64,000 bases of DNA from Reticulitermes lucifugus (taxonomy: Eukaryota; Arthropoda; Insecta; Blattodea; Rhinotermitidae): contig JAKCWW010000631.1 of assembly GCA_026260175.1 (NCBI GenBank), forward strand, positions 1 through 64,000. Reading direction: 5' to 3'. Below the pieces are notes generated by a model, which saw nothing but the letters and a program-made list of their open reading frames with translations, was not told the DNA's origin and ran no database searches. The translations under genes were made by a program, and so were the position numbers. This document shows positions 47,865 through 59,700 of the stretch, one piece after another. Each line of letters opens with the position of its first letter. Within the stretch, counting starts at the first letter, position 1.

Positions 47865-47918
47865 CTGATACTGTAGTATGAGCGCGTTTTTCTTTCTCCT
47901 GAGATTTCTCAGTCCATT
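47865..47918 (-). CDS. Ank2: 54-nt cassette microexon of the ankyrin-type gene
   Basis: On the minus strand a strong pyrimidine tract ending TTTTCTGTTGCAG precedes the exon, and it is followed by the donor ATCAG|GTGAGA. It encodes roughly WTEKSQEKEKRAHTTVS, with the two split codons in phase 1 at both ends, so it fits the flanking giant exons exactly and can be skipped in frame. The peptide is highly charged like its neighbours. A CU-rich intronic tract lies 100-200 nt downstream (plus-strand 47668-47760), a common arrangement for regulated exons. It is too short to be found by ORF length; support comes from splice sites, phase and composition. Confidence 0.75.
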
Positions 47919-50745
47919 CTGCAACAGAAAACCAACAAAATTGATGAGACTACTGTCTGTCAGTACACATAATTCTTTTGCCTCAATTTACATTTCATCA
48001 CCAACTTCCTGAATATCACTTACGAGAACATGAATATTATCCTCCATCTACTACATACATGTACACATCTAATAACATGTCAACAAGCAGGGTAAGCACA
48101 CAAAATACTCACCAAGACACACACAAATTAATGGAATATACAAATGGAAAGTATACATGCATTACAAGCTTAATTAATAATCATTTCTGCTGTAAGAGCA
48201 ATGCTAATAAACTATATGCATTTAAACTTAACGATTTGGTGCAAAACAATGTAACCAGTTTTATATACTTGTATTCCACAAGTATACAAAACTGATTACT
48301 TTATGCATATCTGTGATAACACAATTAACAGACACTATAAATGACTGAACTCAAATGATTATGGCCAAAAAGTCTAAATTGGGTTTCTACTTAACTGGTA
48401 ACAGAGCATATTTCTTACTTACTGTGGAGCTACCAACTTTTAGCAACAAAACTTTCGACCTTGTGATGCTAAATGTGACAGGCATTGTTAACACTGTTCA
48501 TAAAGGCAACCAATAAGAATGTCATAAATATTGAAATTCATTGAATATGAGGTTGAACACAAATTATTCTTTTTGGCGAAGAATAGAAGTAACAGTACAC
48601 TGTAATGCACTTCCCATAAATCAACTTCTAAAGAAAATTTGGAAACTGAGAAAACCAGTCCAACAGATATTGCAAGTATACAAAATAAATGTTGCATGAG
48701 GATGAGGTATTAACAAATGGTACTATCACACCATCAAACACAACTCTTTATTTGTAAGGAAGCAAGTAATGTAACAATTACAAATAAAGAGTTTTGTTTG
48801 ACAGTGCAAAAGTGCCATTTCTTAATACAGATAACACAACAGGATGCAAAATATCAATGTAAAGCTGACGTATATTAAACTATATGAATACAATACAACA
48901 GTACCACAAAGATGTTGGCTCCACAATAGACGCTTGGACAGCTCAAACACTGGGATTGCAGATTTAAATCCAACCCAAAGAATGGGTATGTGTGTGAGTG
49001 TGAGTGCGTATGTGTATGCGTGAGTTTTGTGTTTCAATGATACAGAACAGAATAACCAAAATTAAAAATATTCTTATCATATATCAGCTGAACCACACTT
49101 ATTGGCAGAAAAAAACAAAATGTTTCATAGTATCATGCAGCAACTTAATATGTCAGAGTCACAACGGTTCGAAGTATCCGTTCTGAGTTCAGATATGTAT
49201 GATACATTCTCACTGGCTGGACAAACAGACTATGAAACGAAGTACCTGTTAACAGGAAGTATAATGTTCTCCCTTGTTCTATTGATATCTAGCTACACTA
49301 CGTATGGCAACTATATTACTTGCAACTATATAACTGCCATGAGATCTACATATGTACTATCACGTTATGTTGAGAAAATTTGTTGTCAAATTACATACTT
49401 CACTTCCCACTTCTTTCTTTGTAAATACTCATGTTCCTGTTATGAACAAAACAAAATCTTGCTTCTCAGCTGAATAACCACCATCATCACCAGAAAAATG
49501 CTACTTCCAAATCTGATGTTACCTTTGCTCTGCAAAACTACATCAGAATTTATGGGTACAGATAGGCTTCTGATAATACAAGACTTCTGTGTTGTAGAAG
49601 TCTGGTACATTTAGTCGTTCCTCAAATCGTAAAAATGTCAACATCTTTGTCTTTTTGCTGGCTGTTCAAAAATATGAACCTTTTATTCAGGAAGTGACTC
49701 CTACACACTATAAAACTTGCACCTCTTGGTGTTACATGCAGTATCTAGCATGAAGTTGTAACTGCAGTAATACTGTCATGCATGCTGGTAGTCTCTTACA
49801 TGTCTTTCAATCTGTTTAATATAAAGACTTTGCTGATATTTGTTTTGCCAGACTTCAGACTGCAGCAAACCCATAAGTATGGCTGGAGTGATTCATTTGC
49901 ATAGGATTCAGCACATACAGTGGAGTTTTGTTTACAAACAGAGGTTTTCACACTGGAAAATCAGTTTAGGAACACTATTAGAGCCTCCTCTTCATGAAAG
50001 TGGTGTCAACTAAAGGCTTTGACAGTTTATAACAGTCTGTGTCTAGCAGAGCACTGTCAGATAAAGCACAAGCACAAACAACTGACTTCTGAATTTCTTC
50101 TTTTCATTCTTTCACCATAAGCCAGAAATTTGCCTTCTTATTGTGAAAACATGTTGCTTTGCCTAAAGAATCATCATCATTAATTTCCAACATGACTGGA
50201 TTATTTACATAAAACATGGCCCATGACTGTACAAATAATATCAAGGACATAATATTCATGACGGTTATGTATCCTAGTTTTCATTGACTTAATCCTTCCA
50301 GTCACACTATGGCCCTGGGATTGACTCAGCCTCTAACAAAAATAAGTACCAGGGATAGTCTCCTGGGACTAAAGGCGGCCAGTGCGTAGGGCTGACACCC
50401 TTGCCACCTTTATGTGCTGATTGTCCAGAAATTCTGGGAGCCTCAAACTCCTGGAGCCCTAAGGTCCTGTCTAGGCCTGTATGGGGATAGCTTTTCCTTT
50501 GTGTGTCCTAGTGGTGTAGAAACGACTGTAACACTGATTACTGTTGATGGATGAAATCTAGTTGCTGTGTGTATAAGGACTTGTTCAGTTCCAACTGAAT
50601 TCACAACTGCAAGCTAAAGGGTTACTACCAACTGGCTTCATATTACAATGTGGAACTGCTACTTGCATGGAGGGCAGATCTGCTCTAATGCAACTGGAAG
50701 GAAGAAAAGCAGCAGTAGAGGACAAGTCTAGTATGCAGATCATAC
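47919..50745 (-). other. Intron downstream of the 13-kb exon
   Basis: AT-rich, with the interspersed repeat at about 50300-50530 near its start and impure GT repeats near 48987-49022. No additional exon recognised. Confidence 0.55.
50300..50530. repeat. Probable interspersed repeat (SINE-like), GC-richer than surroundings
   Basis: The stretch around tggccctgggattgactcag through gtaccagggatagtctcctg, ggcggccagtgcgtagggct and ctcctggagccctaaggtcc differs sharply in composition from the flanking intron and looks like a dispersed short element. Ends and orientation could not be set, and no second copy is present in the window. Confidence 0.4.
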
Positions 50746-53700
50746 CTTCATGTCCTTGAGTTGAATTCCAGCTACTAGTTTCAGACGCTGATGACCCCGA
50801 GGACGCCCTCCACTCCATACTCAGCTGTCCATGACACTTCCCCACACAGACACACACTGCATTTTGGGTTTGTTTCTCAGAGGCCACACACACACAAACT
50901 TGGTCTTCTGCATCAATAACATGTATGTTGTCATCTGGTTGGTCCTGTGGTAATTCTTTTTCAGTGAGTCCAAATTCCTCAACATCAGTGTCAACTTTCC
51001 AAATGTTGCCACATCCTTGTAGATGATCCATCTTTTCTGGCGCACCTATGTCAGAGTCATGGGTGCTTTTCATATGAATGGTTGACAAGATGTGGCTATC
51101 AATGTCTAAACCCATTTCAACTGGTGCTGAAGTTTCTATGCGAGAAGACCTCAAAAGAGCTCCACCGTCTGCAGATTTTACATCTACAATTTCGGTTGCA
51201 ATGTCAATATACATGTCAGGGCTTGATGATGTCACTTTGATAATAGATGCAGCAAATGATATTCTAGGTAGTACATGCAGCATGTCTGTTGGGAATGGTC
51301 CATCAACAGTCTCCTTCATAGAAGCCACCGCATTATAATCCATATGCGTGACGAAATTACGAGTAATGGATGTGTCTTCCTCAGACATGCCCATGTACTC
51401 AATAGCTCTGTTTCCATCATCATGTTTTCTTGAAGAAAAAATAGATACTGGTGTGTGCTGGGTCGAATAATGTGTTTCACTTACCTCAAGATTTTTAACA
51501 TCTGTGTTTAAAGGCTTATCTCCTTTAACCAAAATCAACCTTAATTCTTCTTTTGATTTTCCATGTCTACCACTTAGAAAACCATGGAAATACAGGCCTT
51601 CTGTGTCTGTGTTAGGGTCTTGACTGTTGCATACATCGAGAGCACACTCATACTTTCTCAGAACCCTTCTTACTTCACTAGTTTCTATTGTGCTGCCATC
51701 AATAACAGTAAATTCTGGAGAAGTCTGCTTGATGTCAGATTCTGTCTCAACCCCTGATCCTGTGGACAGATCATCAATATCAGTAGCACACAACCCACTT
51801 CCATCTTCAAAAGGCAGTGTGTGGGATCCAGCGTCTGACTCTAGCAGTGAGATATGCACTAATGATTTGTGGAAATTGTCCCTAACAGTTGATTTATCAT
51901 GATGGAATTTCGGAGTCTTCTCATTTGTTTTAATTTTAAATCCTTCAAAACCAGCTACAGTTCTGCCATCACTCTCATGAGTGAATAAACTGGGCTTCCT
52001 CTCGTGTAATTGACTCCTACTTAACACTTGCATATCCTGCGCACAGGTATCACAATTTTCATCTCTGATGGACGCTATATTCATGGACAAGATCTTCCCT
52101 GAAGGCACAACCACCAAACATGCTTCACCATTAACATCCATAAACTTAATCTCAGAAGTTTCTTTCTTCCATTTAGGTGAATGTATGTAACATTTCAAAG
52201 CCATGTCACTGTCTTGAATATTGTCTTGAGCAGTGTTATCTTCTGAAATGGATGTCTTCTGCAATCGCAGATCTTTGTTTCTTATGTTTACAGCTGTGCC
52301 AGTTATATCTGATTGAAGTTCCACCATACATGAATAAGTTTTCCTTGCCATATAACAAGGATCATAATTCACTCCCTTTGGTTTACTTTCATGTACCATA
52401 AACACTGTATCATAGAAATACTGCACTTCCTTCAAGGGTGAAATAATTAAAGACTTGGCACCATCTATGCTCTGTTCCCTACTATTTCTAATTTCTTCAG
52501 TCACTTCCATATCTCCATTGTCAGTTTGGGAATTCACATATGGTGCTGGAACACCAAGTCCAACTAGAAATTTATTTTGTGGTCTATTTATTGGTGGAGG
52601 ATGGGAATATTTACTTTCATCTGCAGGAAAAAGGTCATCTAATTCTGAATGAAAAACACCTTGTTCCTCACGTGATTCATGGGAGACAAGTGAAGCAGAA
52701 GAATCATATTCCACAAAGTCTGGTAATTGTTGGCCAGTGGATAAATTATATATAATGCCCTCATTTCCAAGTAACTGATGGCCTTCTACAGTGGTAATGG
52801 CACTAACCCTGCTGTGTCTACCACCTGATGCCATAATGCAGTGATGTCTCTGCTTACTCTGCTCCCCTTCATCTGAGTCAGACAAATAAACAACATTTGG
52901 CCTGTTACTTGGAGAAGAAAATGATGGTGGTGGAAGCAGAGAATGCTTTCTTCCGATTTTGCTGGCTGATGGAATGTGAGATAATAAACAGCCTTTCTCA
53001 CTAATATAGTCTACATCCAACGATTTACAAGAACTAATGAGTATGTCCTTTATTCTAGTAATTTTCCTGTCACACACAAAATCATCAAGGGATTCGGTAG
53101 TTCCAAGTTCATATGATTCACTGAAGTGGATGTTCTTATCTGTTGAAGTCACAGACTCTTCCACACCTGTAGGACTCCAGGTGTCTGTTCTACACCCACT
53201 AAGAAACCTTGTACCTAAGCCAGCAAAGCCTTTACAGAGCATTACACTTGACTTGCGACTTTCTTTGAAATCTGCATGTCCTGCAGTAGTATCTGGGACA
53301 TCTAACATATTACCAAGTGGAGTGCATGTTTCAGGACAGGATGATATTTCTTCATCTTCATCATCACCGTCAAACGTCTCAGAACATTCTAAGTCCACAT
53401 ATCCATCACCTACTGAAACAATTGCTGCATTATTGTAAGGCCTTGTGATAAGCACATCACCATTGTTTACATCATCAGGTGTGACTGCTAACAAAGGTAA
53501 GCCGTCACAATTGAATGCCAAGCTGTTAACATAATTTAAGAAAACTGGTGCCTGCTCACTCATACAGTCACTCTCAGATGTGATGGCGCAGTGTCTGTTA
53601 ATTTCGCCAGGGTCCAGGTTCCCCATCTTGACAGGAATGTCATCAATAGGAATTATATCCTGGTCCTCATCTGTTGCTTCTGCAGCCTCTTCCTCTATCA

Positions 53701-56700
53701 CTGCAAGAGGGTTAGAAGAAGATTCTACTACCGCATAGTCAACTTCTGAACCTGAAGTTGACAGCGTATGAATATCCTCTTCGCCCATATCCAATATATC
53801 TTCGTCTTCACTTACCAAGGAGTCTGACAAATCTGTGGCCAAGTTGAACTTTACCACTCCACGTGTTTGTGGGTCTTGCTTGTAGTTAACCTCCTGAATG
53901 GGGATGGAATCTTTTACAGAGAACCCAGTTCCAGAAAACTGGTCCAATATTATCTCAAGATCAGATTGCATAGACACACACATTGCAGCCAACTGTAAAT
54001 CACTTAAAATTGTAGTTTCTCCTTCTGAAGAACATGGAATCACTTGCCATTTTGGTACATTGAATTCTAAACCACAAACTTCGCCATATCTATTACATCC
54101 AGTAACAAACTTACCTTCAAAACGCTCACAATTTACGAACTGTTTAGGGTAAATAGTTTTAGAAAGTAAATTATCTACACTAGGCTTTCCTGACTCCGAA
54201 TCCCAGTGACTGTCTGACCTCACATTCATATGAACCTCGTACAAGAGTAGGTCTAGCTCTGAAGCCATGCTCTGAACAGAAGCAGCAGCAGCCAAAGTTG
54301 AGTGGAATGTAGGTGCCGACTGCAGGTCGTCTGTGTTACCTGGCGAGGAGAGGAAAGCAGCAACTGCTTCATCCTCTTCTCCCTCTTCATCGTCCTCATA
54401 TTGGAATTTGTGTTTCACTCTAGGAGGAGTAACAGCACGGACGTCCAAGATGGGGGACAGACGTTCCTCAGAAACTTGGATACAGGTCCGAGTCTTGGGG
54501 ACGGCATCAAGCGGAACTGTTGCTGAGGAACCTTCAAGCCGTAGGACGGACGAATCTGGAGCTAACTGCTCAGACTCAGCGACAGAGGGGACGGTACAAT
54601 AATCAAGCATGAGGTCCGAAGTTCGAAGTTTAGGACCGGTGACATCATGGATCAAATCGAAGGACCGCCTCGTAAGTATGGGTGAAGCCGGAGAAACCCC
54701 GGTGCGTAGCCGCGTTTCCACGCTCAATTCGTGGTCAGAGGAAGAGGACGGGAGTGCTACGGAGTCTGACAACGAGGAATCGGTAGTGTCAATGAGCGAG
54801 ACTTCTCCTTCCGTAACGGTATTCCCAACGCCAGGGACAGTTTCATGAAGAGACGACCGAGAACCGCCCACGACCGCGACACGGCGGACAGCCTCGGACG
54901 ATGTTGGCTGCCGGTATATGACTTCGATTGAACCGGACACATCGACGGTACGTGTGAAAACCTCCGAAGTAAGAATCTGTGTTACTCCAGACTGAGAAGT
55001 CGTCTGTCGGACCATACGGCTTGGGCTGGACGGCAGCGACGACGGAGTACGAGTACTGAAATCGACGCGCTCGGTAGTTCGCGAAGCCGAAGTCGCGGCG
55101 CGAACCGGAGAAGCGGACGGAGAAGGACTCGGCGCACGACTACTACTTCTCTCTGATGCGACTGCGGACCACTTATCAAGTACAGATTTCATGGACGGGG
55201 ATGATTCCGGACTAGGTACAGGAGACAGAGGAGAAAGAGTGTGTGCAATAGCAGTGTCTTTGAGGTCTGTAACATGAGAATAAGGTGTAGTCATATCTTG
55301 ATCTGCAGGCGCTAGAATTCGCGCACTCCTGGAAACTGGCATTACTGCTGTCACAAATTTCTTAGTTATTTCTGTCGAATCCGCGGCCTTTAAAACATCG
55401 TCACTATCCATTTCACGCCGTGACTCTAATTCTGGTGCACGTTTCTTCACCTTGACTTTCAACGTGTTGTCAAGAACCGCTTCAGTAAGTTTTCTGCCTT
55501 TTCCAGACACAGTGGCCGCTTTTCTCTGTTCTTTCACAGCGCAATATACCTTAGATTGCTCACAGCGTTTTATTTTTCCACCACATTCCTGAGACACATC
55601 ACCTTCAGGTGATGATTTTTGTAAAGTGGAAGAGAGGCGTGGCTGTCTGACATTAGAGGAAGAAGATAAATCTCTAGCGACTGGGCGTTTCTGACGGGCG
55701 GCGGTGTTACCTGACGATATGATATTAGTAAGATTGGTAACCAATCTCTCTTCCGTAGTCACCACAGAAGGAGCAGTAACTGCTGATGTCGTCGGCTTAG
55801 TATGTTTCGAAATCTTTAATTGCTTCTTGGATTCTTGAACATTTTTTTCAGGAAACGCGCTTGAGTTTTCAACTTCTTTTGATTTCGTAAGTGTTTGAGG
55901 GGTTTTGGGTACAGCTCCCGTCGACATTTGTTTTGGTAAAGGCAGTTTAGACGGCGATGTAGCGCTTGACGAATCTTCACGTTCCGTAGTAACCCTTCTT
56001 TTCACAGGAGAGTCTCTGTTAAAATATGAGCTACGTTCTGCAACTGTACGTTCAACTTTCAAATCTCTAGAAAGAGTGGACGCCATATAGCCACGATATT
56101 TGGATACGGTTCCGCCGCTTGGAACTTGAGTATCCTGTGAAAATGTATCGGATTCTTTCGGATGGCGAATGACTGTCACACGGTCGTCAGTCTTCTTCAT
56201 GGCAGCAGTAGGTTTAAGATCCCGTGTGGATTTTAATTCAGTGGAATCACTTTGTACACGCGTCTTAGTCTTTGATTTACTTTTAATAGATCTCTTCTGG
56301 ATTGAAATCTCATCCCGCGTTGTGTCCTGTGCCACCTTCTCAGTATGGTGACTGACCGAAGGTCCAGGAGCATGCAACGTTATGGGCTGACTGGAAATGA
56401 CATTTTCGCACACATATATAGATCGTGTGGTTCCAGTCTCAAATTCAAAATACGTAGTACCTGATTCTGTTGTAAATAATTTACCCTCGGTGCCAAAGCT
56501 ACTGGTCTTATCAGCTGTTAGAGTCACTTCAAGCAAATCGTCTTCCATTATTATATCATCTTGAGAAACTTGAAACACAGAATTAGATTTCATGTCCCAG
56601 TTAGATGGTTCTGTAGGTTTTTCTGTTTTCTCTCTGGTTGTGTGCATAGAGTGTTCTTGCTGAGACGAAACTACAGATTGCAACCGAGAAACAGGCTGAG

Positions 56701-59700
56701 ATGCGTCTACAAAATTAGCTAACAACATGTCTACAGAAGGCTCGAATTTCTCTGAAACAGACAGGCCATCTTTCAGGATGATTTCAGAAATAACAGGCGT
56801 TACTCCTTCTGCAGTTGCCGGCGGTTCCATTTCAAGCAGTCTACGCTGATCCCCGAATGGTGCATGGGAGATGTGTTTTTCTTCTATAGAAACAGAAGGT
56901 TCAGTGTCTTGTGACAACTGCTCTGTCTCTTGCAATCCCCTCTCCGCTATCAATTCAATTGCAGCAGATTCGTGTTCTGCAACAGCTGAGGGACTGGTTT
57001 CATGAGGAACGAGACCCTTTTCATACCCAGAGGTGATCTCAGCACAGTGCGAAACGGATTCCTCTATAATCTGCTTTTCCACTTCAAGCACTGCAGCAGG
57101 CGCATCATCACCACGATGAGTTTCTCTTTCTATTTCATCAAGTGGCTCGTTGAGCTTGTCAGATAATTTAGCAGAAACAGATGCCTCAACAATGCCTATA
57201 GGAAGGGCTGGAGGCACAAAATGTAATCCGACTTCGCTCTGTGTTATGTTTTCGATCAGACTTGCAGAGGATTTGTCTAATATCCCTTCTTCCTCAAGAT
57301 AAGTTTCGCCAGATACTAATTCATTGAGTTCTGTGAATTTAGCTGATGCAGTGTCAACTAGTTCTTCAATTATGGAGGTATCCGACATAAGTTCTGCTTC
57401 TCTGTCTCGCCCTGCTATCCCTCGTGCCGGTGTCCCTACAGTAGCATCTGGTGCATCTAATACATTGTTTATAGTGGGTCTAGGCAACCCACACAGAGTA
57501 GCACTCAATGTTTGCTGCACTTCAGTAACTTGTGACATACATACAATTGTTCCTGTATTACTAGAACCAGACTGTATATCTGAGTCTTCAGAATGGACTG
57601 TAGGCCAACTATCTTTAACCTGAAGCACAACGTAACTAGAACTTGGACATGAACCACTTCCTTCTATTTCGGTTCTAGATAAAGTTTCACTAGAAGCAAT
57701 TCCTGAAGACGCGTCTCTTGCATAAAATGGGACAGCATGCTTAATTATCTCATCGTCAAAATCAAGAACAATTTGTTCTTCTTTAATACAACCAAGATCA
57801 GGCAGTTCTACAAACTCACGTGATTCCGAAATTGGTAATATTGACGACTCCTTTCCTTCGGGCGTAGGCGTGAGATCTGGTTTCAACTCTCGGACTTCCT
57901 GCTTAATTTGACGTGTAACCTCCCTGACCTCACATATAAGTTCTTTCACTTCTGTTTCAGCAACATTAGTGTTAATAACAAGACGCTGCTGGCGCGGTTT
58001 TCTTGGAACTCGAACCTTCTCCTCACTTGCATCGCAGATCTCACTGCGTGGAAGTACACTTGAGGAAGAGAACAATGTTACGCCAGCCTCAGAAGGAGAA
58101 AAGTAAGTTTGTGTATCATCGAATATGCGAGACTTAGATTTTAAAGAAGTCGTTTCTTTAAAAGGCTCATCAATTTTAGCATCGCCGAAATCTTCCCTAG
58201 AGGTTTCTTCTACGAAATGTGTCTCTAAACCTACAACAATTTTCTGCAATTCAGGGTTAGGCAAAATTTCTTCCTCGTACTTAGTTATGTTAGGCCCAAA
58301 ATCATGTGGTGATTCCCGCACTAAGGATGACGTTGACAGGCGGTCGGTTACCGACTGCGTATCTGGAGGAAGGTGGACGACCTGATAGCCAGTCGTTACA
58401 AGTGACGAATGGGATTTAGTCTCAAATGACGCGGATAGGCTTATATATGCTTCTGCGTCTGCACACTCCGTAGTTTCATCTACTTCTTTCTCTGCTTTAC
58501 TCTTCTCTATTACCAGGTCTTGTTCAGACAAAACTTCCGAAACTTTCTCTACAACTGACATGGCTTCTAGATCACAAGATTCCTGGCCCAAGAGCAGCAA
58601 TTTCGGAGCCTTTCTCTCAGTGCGTTTGACTTCAGCTTCACAAACCTCTTCCTCGATCTCACATTTCTTTACCCATAGGTCACTGGGTGGTTGTAACACC
58701 GTAGGTTCTCTCTCGGCATCCTTTCCTCTCGTTGCCTTTAATTCTGATTCAAATTTTTTACTATAAGTGTCCGTTTCTTCTTCTTCTTCTTCTTCGGGAA
58801 ATGCAGACCCTACTTCAGTCAGTCTCTTGCACGTCTCATTATTCAACACATCCTCTTCAAAACATTCCACTTGACGTTTTACATGAGATTTCTCAATATC
58901 TTCCTCCATTTCCCCTACTTTGATTCCGACGGCTTGAATTCCTCCATCTGTTTCTACTTCCGTTATCACGTTAGTGATCAACCCGTCTTCGATATGAAAA
59001 CTTCCAGATTTTTCTGCAGAAGCCTTATTATCGTCTTCACTGAAAAACAAGGGCAGATCAGCTACATCGGATCCCATAGTCGGCATTTCCACAAAAAGTT
59101 CTTCTGTCACATCAGTCTCGTCCATTACTTTTTCGCCTTTCTCAACAATATTCTCACATATTTCCAACACTTGAGTTTCTTCCATAGCTGCACCAACAAG
59201 ACCAAGATCCTTTCTGTCGACGGACATGTCCTTCGAAACCAATATATCACTCATTGCATGTTGTTCTAGAACATCTACCAAAGCAAACGCTTTAGCCTCC
59301 GCCACTATTAGTGACTTCGGAGCAGTTCGGCCGGAAACTAATATTTCAGCTACAGGTTTAGAATCCTTTAAGATAGACCCGACGGCAGAAACCACATCTT
59401 CCAACATGTCTCCCCCAACAGAAACCTCGGGTACAACTCTTTCTCCCGTAGACCCCTCCATCTGCATAGATAACGCCACAGCAACATTCACTGCAAGAGG
59501 TTGAATTTCGAACGCACCATCTTTTGTCGCCGATTCTTTTATAATTACCTTTGTATTTTCATCCTTTGCAGGATCCTGCGCTCCTTCGGCAATTTCTAGT
59601 GTTTTGCCCTCCATAACACAAACTGGTCTTGTTATACTTTCAAATTTTTTTGTCAAGGATTTCGCTCTTACATCACCTACGGACGCAGAAATAATTTCTG

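Noticed and set aside
49102-49473. Plus-strand 123-codon open frame
   Set aside because: Composition typical of AT-rich intron, with no homology or splice support.
50585-50745. Open frame after the 13-kb exon donor
   Set aside because: The phase-1 donor at 50745 and the change in composition favour intron. I cannot exclude a read-through isoform.
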